This document shows positions 24,917 to 33,693 of a stretch of 64,000 bases of DNA, piece by piece. Each line of letters starts with the position of its first letter. Within the stretch, counting starts at the first letter, position 1. The notes beneath the pieces are model-generated. The model did no database searches and was not told where the DNA came from. It saw only the letters and a list, made by a program, of their open reading frames with translations. Source of the stretch: SABY01 sp964593705 (lineage in GTDB: Bacteria > Bacteroidota > Bacteroidia > Bacteroidales > 4484-276); assembly GCA_964593705.1 (NCBI GenBank), contig CAZQIV010000011.1:16387-80386 (forward strand), written 5' to 3'. The translations under genes were made by a program, and so were the position numbers.

Positions 24917-25852
24917 ATGTACAAAACCGAAAGTCTTCTCGCTAACAAATCACCATTTTTACAATTACTGGTGTTAATTATGATGGTTTTGATCTCTGTA
25001 TTATTCACCTTTTTGATAGGAATATTGGTTGGCTTGCCTTTTTTTGGAACGGATATTCTTGATTTGCTTTCCGAAGCTTCAAATATGGATAGTCCCGGGG
25101 AGATTGCCCTAATGAAATATTTTCAGGTGGTAAGCCAGATCGGCATGTTTATCATACCTTCCATTACATTTTCGTTGCTGGTTTCAAGGCAAGTTGGTAA
25201 GTATTTGAGCTTAGAAAAGTTCCCAAATAACTTATCTTTAATTTCTGCTTTAATTATAATTTTTACCATATTACCCGGCATCAACCGGCTTGCAGAAATT
25301 AATCAAACCATGACCTTACCCGGCTGGCTGAGTGGGGTGGAAAACTGGATGCGGGATAGCGAAGAAAGCGCTGCCAGGTTAACCGAGGCCTTCTTAAAAA
25401 CTGAAACACTTTCCGGCTTGTTTTTAAATTTATTTATGGTGGCTTTTTTAGCAGCTATTGGCGAAGAATTACTTTTTAGGGGCATCCTGCTCCGGATTTT
25501 AAACAATTGGTTTAAAAACTCCCACCTCGCTATTTGGATAACTGCCATACTATTCAGCATGATGCATTTGCAATTTTTCGGATTCCTTCCACGGCTTGCG
25601 CTCGGGGCTTTATTCGGCTATTTATTGATTTGGTCTGGTTCGCTTTGGCTACCCATTATTGCACACTTTGTAAACAATGCAGCAGCTGTTTTGGTTTACT
25701 ATTTTTACAACAAGGAGATGATTGATACACCTGTTGAAAACTTCGGAACCCTAAATGACTCCTTACTTTTTATTATAAGTATTCTTATTTCCTCTGGTTT
25801 GCTATTCATGGTTTATTTTAGTAACAAAAATAGAAAACCTCAAAATACATAG
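24917..25852 (+). CDS. CPBP-family intramembrane metalloprotease
   Basis: A 311-residue polytopic membrane protein with about eight hydrophobic segments. The CPBP (Abi/CAAX-like) motifs are present in order: EELLFRG (the EExxxR motif) near residue 180, MHLQFFGFLPR (the second motif with the catalytic-site His) and IIAHFVNNAAA (HxxxN). Such proteases belong to the Rce1-like glutamate-type intramembrane peptidases; the bacterial substrate is usually unknown, though some members give immunity to bacteriocins. A TAnnTTTG promoter precedes it and no co-directional partner is close. A short basic tail ends the protein. Confidence 0.9.
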   Translation: MYKTESLLANKSPFLQLLVLIMMVLISVLFTFLIGILVGLPFFGTDILDLLSEASNMDSPGEIALMKYFQVVSQIGMFIIPSITFSLLVSRQVGKYLSLEKFPNNLSLISALIIIFTILPGINRLAEINQTMTLPGWLSGVENWMRDSEESAARLTEAFLKTETLSGLFLNLFMVAFLAAIGEELLFRGILLRILNNWFKNSHLAIWITAILFSMMHLQFFGFLPRLALGALFGYLLIWSGSLWLPIIAHFVNNAAAVLVYYFYNKEMIDTPVENFGTLNDSLLFIISILISSGLLFMVYFSNKNRKPQNT

Positions 25853-26026
25853 CTATTATTCAAATTCATTGCAATAATTATAAATTGATCTTAAACTGTA
25901 AAAAAATGTATTTTTACACAATTAGTTTTTTACACAAAAACAACTTGATTTATTTAACTGAAGTTGGATTTGCCATAAACAAAAGAAACACTATCACCAA
26001 TAATTATAACTAAATTTATTACACTC

Positions 26027-28903
26027 ATGAAATCATTTTATTACTTTGTTATGATGCACTATTTTGTTAATATTTTAATAATGACGATAGCGCTTTTTAT
26101 TCCATTCCAATTGATACATGCTCAGCATTTTGAAAATCATGGAATTGAATCTTTTGACAATTCTACAAAAGACGGATTACCTCCCGGATGGGAATTTGTC
26201 CCAAGTACCGGGAATCCGCATGGTGTAATAATAGTTTTGGAAGCAAACCCCCGAATCAATGATATTCCGATACATGTTGGCGATTACATAGGAGCATTTT
26301 ATGAAGATGATTTTGGCGAATTAAAATGTGGTGGCGCTGATTTTTGGAATGGTACCGAAAATATAATTTTTACCGTTTTTGGGGATAACAATGAAACTCC
26401 CGAAAAAGATGGATTTAATTATGCAGAAACCATGCATTTTAAAATTTATTACCAGGACAATCAAAAAGACTATGATGTAACAAGCATTGCATGGGATCCA
26501 TCATATTCCCAAACCAACAAATGGATTCCACTGGGATTGTCTTCGGCAATCGATGTGGTTTGTAATATTGAGTTTGATGCTTATGCTACCGTTAGCGAAA
26601 ACCCAATTTGTAAGGGGCAAACCATAGATCTGGCAGCAAACATATTTATCGAAACCACGGGCAATTATTCCTATCAGTGGTCATCAAACCCTGCCGGGTT
26701 GAACTCTACATCTCAAAATACCTCACACACACCGCTTGAATCCACAATTTACACACTCGAAGTATTTGACGGAACCAATACTTCTATTCATAATTTACCT
26801 GTAGCTGTTTTAAACAATCCTGAAATATTCCCGGGAGATGATTTTACCGTATGTGAAAACCAAAACGCTCAATTGGCGGCTCAGGCAACTAATTATTCCG
26901 GCATTCTATGGTCAACAAATGGTGATGGCACATTTCAAAACCCGGGATCATTGCAAGCAATTTATCATCCGGGCATGCTGGATAAAGAAATTGAAATTGC
27001 CGAACTTTCAGTAAGCGCCTTTCCCATAAACCCGTGTCAGCAGGAAGTTTCAGGTAACCTGATAATTTTTTTACAATCGGTTTCCGAAGTATCGCTCCCT
27101 GCAACACTCGAGTTTTGTGAATTAGAGGATATGATGGTTGAAGCAGAAGCCAGTTTGTATAGCTCTGTCTTTTGGTCAACATCGGGCGATGGCTCATTTT
27201 CCAACCCTGAAGCATTGATTACACAGTATTTTCCCGGCACTTCGGATTTAAACATCAACGAATTTATTTTAACTGCTGGCGTCAGCAGCTTGTCTCCATG
27301 TGAATTAACCAACTTTGCGCAAGTTTCGGTATCAACATTTAACGGGCCTACCCTTAATGCACCTGATAACAAAGCTGTTTGTGAAGACAACAATGTGAAT
27401 CTTAACAGTATAGCCTTTAATTCTTCCTCTACATTATGGACTACCAGTGGAGATGGTACTTTTGAAAACCCTCAAATGGCAAGTACGGTTTATTATCCTG
27501 GCATCAGCGACAAAGAAGCCGGAGGTACAGTTGTTACTGTTTACGCTTTTGGCAATGGTCCTTGTCAGGAGTCGTCAATTTCAAAAAATATTCAGATCAT
27601 TTTGGTTTCTGTACCCACAGCTAATGCCGGAGAAGACCTGCCGGTGTGTAACGGTGGAACAGTAAATCCAACAGGATTTGTAAATAATTCTCCTCTCTTC
27701 AGTTGGTCAACCGGTGGCGATGGTTATTTTAATAATATCTATAGTCAAACACCGGTTTACTATCCGGGCAGTAATGATTTTAATTCACCATCATTTAAGC
27801 TCTATCTCACAGCCATGGCTAATTATCCCTGCAACCTGCCCGCTGTTGACAGCATAATAATTTATGTACTTCCCGAACCAGAAGTTGAAATTGGACTTAA
27901 TACTGCTTCGATTTGCCAGGGAGATAATTATTATTTCGAGCAAGCCATGGCATCAAACTACGCTTCAGTTAATTGGTTTACTATTAATGGAAGTGGAACA
28001 TTTGATGATAATGCAATACTAAATCCGACTTACTTTCCTGATCCACAATATGATTTTGCCCTGGGATCGATTATTATTGGCCTTACAGCGCTGCCTCTTG
28101 AGCCATGCACAACATCAGCAGATGATTTCATAACACTGATAATTACCCCTAATCCTACTATTGATGCAGGTATTGACGCTACAATAATTCAAGGCGAAAC
28201 ATTTACCCCTCAACCTGGCGGAGAAAATTACGCTTCGGTTTTGTGGAGTACATCAGGCGATGGTACCTTTGATTTACCGGCAACACTAAATCCGCAATAT
28301 TTCCCCGGAACAACAGACATCTTAAACAATACGGCAACACTAAGTATTGTTGCGCAGCCTTTGAGTACCTGCACCACCATTGCAAGCGACAATATGGTTT
28401 TGACTATTCTTAACACGCAAAATATTTCTTTAACACAGGGTATTCAAAGTTTTTCAACATATATTAATGTAGATGATAAAACTTTTGAGGAGGTAATTTC
28501 GCCCATAGAAAGCAAAGTCGTTTTTTCACAGCATTTTTTACAGGTTTACTGGCCCGAATATGATATTAATACTTTTGGGGATTTTGAAGTTGGAAAGGGC
28601 TTCGTGCTTGTGCTAAATGCCGATACATCTTTATCCTTATCAGGTTTTGCAACAACGAATAAAACCATTGCCCTGACAAGTGGATGGAATATTCTCCCAA
28701 TTCTCACACCCTGTAGTGTAAGTGCCCAGAATATCTTTAACCAATTAGGACAAACATTAATAATTATAAATGAGGTTGATGGAGACAACACATTTTATCC
28801 ATCAGGAGGAATTGCCACACTTGAAAATCTAATGGCTGGCAAATCCTACCTAATTAAAGTGTCTGAAGATAAAAACTTCACTTTTCCTGATTGTGAAAAT
28901 TAA
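26027..28903 (+). CDS. Secreted repeat protein (Ig/PKD-like repeats), no sorting domain
   Basis: A 958-residue exported protein. After a long N-terminal hydrophobic region ending in LIHAQ comes a domain with PPGWEFVPSTGNPHGVIIVL, GDYIGAFYED and NGTENIIFTVFGD, which recurs in its downstream paralogue. From about residue 180 to 800 there are seven repeats of about 90 residues with the core WSTSGDGTF-NP-YFPG--D. A final domain has YWPEYDINTFGDFEVGKGFVL and ends at NFTFPDCEN. In the paralogue the same point is followed by about 225 more residues including a T9SS type A sorting domain. That tail is missing here, so this copy may be truncated, periplasmic or exported differently. Repeats of this kind suggest adhesion or a surface role. 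Confidence 0.72.
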   Translation: MKSFYYFVMMHYFVNILIMTIALFIPFQLIHAQHFENHGIESFDNSTKDGLPPGWEFVPSTGNPHGVIIVLEANPRINDIPIHVGDYIGAFYEDDFGELKCGGADFWNGTENIIFTVFGDNNETPEKDGFNYAETMHFKIYYQDNQKDYDVTSIAWDPSYSQTNKWIPLGLSSAIDVVCNIEFDAYATVSENPICKGQTIDLAANIFIETTGNYSYQWSSNPAGLNSTSQNTSHTPLESTIYTLEVFDGTNTSIHNLPVAVLNNPEIFPGDDFTVCENQNAQLAAQATNYSGILWSTNGDGTFQNPGSLQAIYHPGMLDKEIEIAELSVSAFPINPCQQEVSGNLIIFLQSVSEVSLPATLEFCELEDMMVEAEASLYSSVFWSTSGDGSFSNPEALITQYFPGTSDLNINEFILTAGVSSLSPCELTNFAQVSVSTFNGPTLNAPDNKAVCEDNNVNLNSIAFNSSSTLWTTSGDGTFENPQMASTVYYPGISDKEAGGTVVTVYAFGNGPCQESSISKNIQIILVSVPTANAGEDLPVCNGGTVNPTGFVNNSPLFSWSTGGDGYFNNIYSQTPVYYPGSNDFNSPSFKLYLTAMANYPCNLPAVDSIIIYVLPEPEVEIGLNTASICQGDNYYFEQAMASNYASVNWFTINGSGTFDDNAILNPTYFPDPQYDFALGSIIIGLTALPLEPCTTSADDFITLIITPNPTIDAGIDATIIQGETFTPQPGGENYASVLWSTSGDGTFDLPATLNPQYFPGTTDILNNTATLSIVAQPLSTCTTIASDNMVLTILNTQNISLTQGIQSFSTYINVDDKTFEEVISPIESKVVFSQHFLQVYWPEYDINTFGDFEVGKGFVLVLNADTSLSLSGFATTNKTIALTSGWNILPILTPCSVSAQNIFNQLGQTLIIINEVDGDNTFYPSGGIATLENLMAGKSYLIKVSEDKNFTFPDCEN

Positions 28904-29330
28904 ATATGTAAACTACTGCATATTGGCACTATAATTGCTAATTCACTATTTCCCATATTGATACAGGCACTTTAAACTATTGTGTTATTGTGTTTTAAGA
29001 AATATAATATTGGATTTAGTGAATATTTTTCCCATATTGAAATTCCATCAATGAAAATATTGCATTTTTTCTGTTTATGAATATTTTAAATTAAAATCGC
29101 ACAGGGATTCTTACTACGATCTGTAAAAAAATATCTTGATTGCATCCTACCCCCCGGCAAAAAAAGAAATTGAGGCTACTATTATCATGAACACCCAAGA
29201 TATCCCAATAACATTTAAAACCCCCGTTCCAACATTTACAACTTTCCAAAATTGAGATTGCAAGATTATCCTTGTATATAAGTGTGCCTCCACGATACTT
29301 TTGTTTCACTAGTATTTAAAAAACAAAGTG
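28904..29330. other. 427 nt gap between the two repeat-protein genes
   Basis: No gene is supported here on either strand. The sequence is very AT-rich. The only signal I see is a promoter-like element at 29296-29303 for the downstream gene. No trace of the sorting-domain coding sequence missing from the upstream gene is obvious. Confidence 0.6.
29296..29303 (+). promoter_or_regulatory. -7 promoter element for the large sorted repeat protein
   Basis: TACTTTTG fits TAnnTTTG, 28 nt before the ATG at 29331, with CTTG 21 nt upstream as a possible -33 box. Confidence 0.55.
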
Positions 29331-32300
29331 ATGAAAACAAAACATATCATACTCGCCGCAATAATCCTCAGCATGATGGCATCAGTATTTACAAATTACG
29401 CCGGTGCTCAAAATAACGGAATTCCTTCAGGATGGGAATATGTTACAACATCATCCAACCCCCACGGTATTATTATTATGCTTGATGCCAATCCAAGAAT
29501 AAATGATATCCCAATTCAGGCCGGTGATTATATTGGAGCGTTTTTTACCGATGAAAACGGTGATTTAAAATGTGCCGGTGCAGATTTTTGGCTTGGCGAT
29601 GCAAATATCATATTCACCGTAAATGGAGATGAAGCAAGTACCCCCGAAAAAGATGGTTTCGCTTACGCCGAACAAATGTATTATAAAGTTTACTCATGGA
29701 GCAATCATAAAGAATATGATGTTGACGTTTATAGTTTCAGCTCTGCATATTACGGCACAGATCATTGGGTTCCCCTTGGGCTTTCAGCAATAACCAACCT
29801 GGTTTGTAATGTTGAATTTGATGCTTTTGCCTCCGCAAGCCCAAATCCCGTATGCCTCGGTAATGAAATTACACTTTCTGCCAATATCTTTGTTGGGACT
29901 ACCGGCAATTATACCTACATCTGGTCCTCACAACCCGAAGGACTGTCGTCCACAAACCCTGAAATTATTCTTATTCCTGAAATTAGTACAGTTTTCACCT
30001 TGCTTGTTTCCGATGGAGTGCTAACCTCAAGTCATGAACTAACTGTTGAAGTAAATGAAAATCCAGTTATCGAAGCCGGCGAGGATATAACAATTTGCCC
30101 AATGGGTTGTGCCCCGCTTTCATCAAGCGCACAAAATTTTTCTTCTGTAAATTGGGAAACAAATGGTGATGGCACTTTTTCTAATCAATGTTCAACATGC
30201 CCAACCTATTTTCCGGGTGAAACAGACATTTTAAATGGCAACACCAATTTAACTGCAACTGCCAATCCATTGACAGCATGCAATGTTTATGCTTCAGATG
30301 ATGTTGAAATTACCATTCAATCCATTCCAACAATTGGTGTCCCGACCGAACTTTCGTTTTGTGGGGCACAAAACATTATTATTGATGCAGTTGCTAATAA
30401 TTATTCAACCATTAATTGGAGCAGTAACGGAGACGGAACTTTTGATGATCCTACCATTGAAGAAGTTCAATATTTTCCGGGATCAATCGACCTCCAGTTG
30501 GGTGAATTTACACTTAATATTTGTGCCTCGGCTATTCTACCAGGTGTTGACGAAACCTGCTCACAAATTCATGTAGAAATTATTGATGCCCCAACGGTAT
30601 TTGCTCCTGCCTCACAATCAAAATGCGATAACCTTCCCATACCGGTAACATGCATACCAAAAAATTATTCAGGCCTGTTGTGGACAACCGTGGGAGATGG
30701 AACATTTGAAAATGCTCAAATCCCAAGCACAAAATATTATGCCGGTGAACAGGACAAACTGAATGGCAGCACCTTAGTTACAGTAAATGTTTTTGGTGAG
30801 TCGGCCTGCGAAACTTTTCCTGTATCAAAAAATATTATCATAAATTTAAACCCCTCACCAAAAGTTGATGCCGGGGAGGGTTCAGTACTTTGCACAAACC
30901 AGAATCTACAACTAAACGGATCAGTTGAAAATTATACATATTTTATGTGGACAACATCAGGTGATGGTAATTTTAGTAATATGATTGCCGAAAACCCAAT
31001 TTACTATCCAGGCGCTAACGATTTGAGCAATGGAGACTTCACCTTAACCCTTGTGGCCTATTCTATTTATCCATGTACCGGGGCTATTAATGATGAACTT
31101 TATATTGAGATAGTTGGAGCGCCATCAGTTGAGATAGCCGTGGAAGACAACCTGACATTCCCATCGGGCGCTGCACTTGAAATTGCTTGTACAGCGGATG
31201 ATTTCCAGTCGATATTGTGGGAAACAACAGGTGATGGTGAATTTGATGATCCTTCAAATCTTTCGCCATTATACACTCCCGGAACAAATGACGCAACAGG
31301 CAACGATGTTGTGCTTTCGGTTACCGCTTTTGCAGCCACGAATTGTGGAGCAGATGCCAGCGATGAGGTGATTGTAGCTTTTACACAAATGGCCTCCGTT
31401 TCAGCAGGTTCAGATGTTACGGCATGTGAAACAGGTGTTGATTTAAATGCAAGCAGTCAGTTTTGTAATTCGTTTGCCTGGGAAACCAACGGAGACGGTG
31501 TTTTTAGTGAGCCCTCATCAGAAACAACATTATACATCCCCGGATCAAATGATATTTTAAACGGAATAGCCGAAGTTTGTATAAATGGTTTTTACGGAGA
31601 AAATCAAAGTGTTTCTGACTGTATTACAGTAAGCTTTATTTCTAATCCGCTTGTTCAAAATAATTCAACACAGACCGAAGTATGTTACAACGAGGTTGCA
31701 CAATTAGAAATTATTGCTACAAATTATTCATCAATCTTTTGGTACACAACCAACGGCGGCGGCCAATTCAGCAGCAATGGCAACACTACCAATACTTACA
31801 ATCCGTCACCCGCAGTTGACTATCCCCAGGGATGTATCACAATTTTTGTTTTAGCGCAATCTATATCCCCTTGTTCAACCGTTGCTGAAGAATCATTTGA
31901 TCTTTGCTTTATTCCCAATCCGCTTATTCAACCTAATACTACACAGGCAGAAGTATGTTACAACGAGGCTGCACAATTAGAAATTATTGCTACAAATTAT
32001 TCATCAATCTTTTGGTACACAACCAACGGCGGCGGCCAATTCAGCAGCAATGGCAACACTACCAATACTTACAATCCGTCACCCGCAGTTGACTATCCCC
32101 AGGGATGTATCACAATTTTTGTTTTAGCGCAATCTATATCCCCTTGTTCAACCGTTGCTGAAGAATCATTTGATCTTTGCTTTATTCCCAACCCAACGGT
32201 ATGTGCAGGGGATGATGTAACCATAACTGAAGAAGAATCCTTTACTCCGATGCCAACTGTTTGCAATCAAAGTACAATTTTGTGGGAGACTTCCGGTGAT

Positions 32301-33599
32301 GGATATTTCAGCGATGCCACATTATTGAACCCTGAATATTTCCCGGGAAACGAAGATATAAGCAATGGCAACTTAACATTAACGATTACTGCATTTCCGG
32401 CAGCAAACTGCAACAACCCGGTTATGGATCAAATCGATTTAACCATTCATCGTGTTCAAACTATCTATATCCCGGCAGGATGGAGCGGTTTCTCATCATA
32501 TATAGAAAATGAAGATGCCATTGAAAATGTATTTGCTCCGATAGCTGATTATCTGATTACTGCACAAACATTATCAAATATTTACTGGCCCGAAGGAGGC
32601 ATTAATACAATTGGCAATTTTTCAAACACCAAAGGCTATAAAGTAAAAATGAGCGAAGGACATTCCATCAGCATTTCAGGAAAATTTAGCACAAGCACCA
32701 GTATCGAATTAACAGAAGGCTGGAACATAATCCCCATTCTTTCATCATGCTATATCAGTCAATATGATATTGTAAATCAATTTGGCGGCACTTTGCAATT
32801 GATGAAAGAAATTGGTGGAAACGGCATTATTTGGCCCGATCTTAACATTTACAACCTTACAGCAGTAACTCCTGGAAATGCATACCTTGTGGCAGTTAGC
32901 CAAAATACTACACTAACATTTGATGCTTGTGATGCAATGAAGAGCAGTATTACAGGAAACGAAACTTCGTTTACCAACAATACACCCTGGGAAACTCCTG
33001 AGCAAACAACAATAAGCCATAGCATTGCATTTGAGGGTTCGGCTTTGGACAATTTTAATACAGGCGACTTTCTTGGCGCTTTTAACGAACAAGGTATTTG
33101 TGTAGGAATAACAGAAGTTATGGATGGTAATCAAAACTTTGCCATCACAGTATTCGGGGATGAAGCAATGACTACAAATACCGAAGGCATGGAAGAAGGT
33201 GAAATTATCGAATTCCGCATTTACGATACTTACACACAAACCGAAACTCCGGTTGAAGCAACATACAGCCGCGAATACATGCAAGCAAATGGAACATTTA
33301 CAGAAAACGGCCTTTCGGTAGTAGAAAATACAACAATTAAAGCGGCATCAATATATGGAGCAAGCGCTAATGCTATTTCACTTTATCCAAACCCATCAAA
33401 AGGCATGGTAACATTTAACGCGGAAAATAACGATTCAAACTATCACATTACAATAAGCGATATGAGCGGCCATGTAATTATTGAAAATGATTTTACAGGA
33501 TCTACACAAATGGATTTATCAGTTTATCCAAAAGGATTTTTTATGGTAATAATAAAAGGGGACACATATCATAGTACCGAAAAATTAATTCTTGAATAG
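29331..33599 (+). CDS. Large secreted repeat protein with T9SS type A sorting domain
   Basis: A 1422-residue surface or secreted protein. Signal peptide ending in NYAGAQ; N-terminal domain with PSGWEYVTTSSNPHGIIIML and DYIGAFFTDENGD, matching the upstream paralogue; then about ten repeats of about 90 residues with the core TSGDGTF-NP-YFPG--D. Two of them (31644-32189) are an almost exact tandem copy. After the YWPEGGINTIGNFSN domain comes a second GAF-like unit related to the N-terminal one (GDFLGAFNEQGICVGITE, with FAITVFGDEA). It ends with a type A sorting domain: ISLYPNPSKGMVTF, then ITISDMSGHVI and GFFMVIIKGDTYHSTEKLIL. T9SS would take it across the outer membrane. Start: GTG at 29328 is in frame, but the ATG at 29331 is preferred. 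A terminator follows at 33627. Confidence 0.82.
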   Translation: MKTKHIILAAIILSMMASVFTNYAGAQNNGIPSGWEYVTTSSNPHGIIIMLDANPRINDIPIQAGDYIGAFFTDENGDLKCAGADFWLGDANIIFTVNGDEASTPEKDGFAYAEQMYYKVYSWSNHKEYDVDVYSFSSAYYGTDHWVPLGLSAITNLVCNVEFDAFASASPNPVCLGNEITLSANIFVGTTGNYTYIWSSQPEGLSSTNPEIILIPEISTVFTLLVSDGVLTSSHELTVEVNENPVIEAGEDITICPMGCAPLSSSAQNFSSVNWETNGDGTFSNQCSTCPTYFPGETDILNGNTNLTATANPLTACNVYASDDVEITIQSIPTIGVPTELSFCGAQNIIIDAVANNYSTINWSSNGDGTFDDPTIEEVQYFPGSIDLQLGEFTLNICASAILPGVDETCSQIHVEIIDAPTVFAPASQSKCDNLPIPVTCIPKNYSGLLWTTVGDGTFENAQIPSTKYYAGEQDKLNGSTLVTVNVFGESACETFPVSKNIIINLNPSPKVDAGEGSVLCTNQNLQLNGSVENYTYFMWTTSGDGNFSNMIAENPIYYPGANDLSNGDFTLTLVAYSIYPCTGAINDELYIEIVGAPSVEIAVEDNLTFPSGAALEIACTADDFQSILWETTGDGEFDDPSNLSPLYTPGTNDATGNDVVLSVTAFAATNCGADASDEVIVAFTQMASVSAGSDVTACETGVDLNASSQFCNSFAWETNGDGVFSEPSSETTLYIPGSNDILNGIAEVCINGFYGENQSVSDCITVSFISNPLVQNNSTQTEVCYNEVAQLEIIATNYSSIFWYTTNGGGQFSSNGNTTNTYNPSPAVDYPQGCITIFVLAQSISPCSTVAEESFDLCFIPNPLIQPNTTQAEVCYNEAAQLEIIATNYSSIFWYTTNGGGQFSSNGNTTNTYNPSPAVDYPQGCITIFVLAQSISPCSTVAEESFDLCFIPNPTVCAGDDVTITEEESFTPMPTVCNQSTILWETSGDGYFSDATLLNPEYFPGNEDISNGNLTLTITAFPAANCNNPVMDQIDLTIHRVQTIYIPAGWSGFSSYIENEDAIENVFAPIADYLITAQTLSNIYWPEGGINTIGNFSNTKGYKVKMSEGHSISISGKFSTSTSIELTEGWNIIPILSSCYISQYDIVNQFGGTLQLMKEIGGNGIIWPDLNIYNLTAVTPGNAYLVAVSQNTTLTFDACDAMKSSITGNETSFTNNTPWETPEQTTISHSIAFEGSALDNFNTGDFLGAFNEQGICVGITEVMDGNQNFAITVFGDEAMTTNTEGMEEGEIIEFRIYDTYTQTETPVEATYSREYMQANGTFTENGLSVVENTTIKAASIYGASANAISLYPNPSKGMVTFNAENNDSNYHITISDMSGHVIIENDFTGSTQMDLSVYPKGFFMVIIKGDTYHSTEKLILE
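31644..32189 (+). repeat. In-gene tandem duplication of a 273 bp repeat unit
   Basis: Bases 31644-31916 and 31917-32189 are two 273 bp (91-codon) units. After a diverged first 35 bases or so they are nearly identical, with one clear difference (GTT versus GCT in YNEVAQ/YNEAAQ). The other repeats of the protein are far more diverged, so this is a recent in-frame duplication. Confidence 0.9.
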
Positions 33600-33626
33600 A
33601 AATAATTTTTCTTTGGAAAAAGGGGG

Positions 33627-33661
33627 AAACCTCCGGGGCTAATACTTCGGAGGTTTTTTTA
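33627..33661 (+). terminator. Intrinsic terminator of the large repeat-protein gene
   Basis: AAACCTCCG (33627-33635) pairs with CGGAGGTTT (33648-33656), and the T-run continues to 33661. It lies 28 nt after the stop codon. Confidence 0.85.
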
Positions 33662-33693
33662 TTTGTAAATTTCAAACTTATAACTGCCACCGA

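Noticed and set aside
31644..32189. Independent DNA repeat or insertion
   Set aside because: Both units are in frame and match the protein repeat length, so it is an internal coding duplication.
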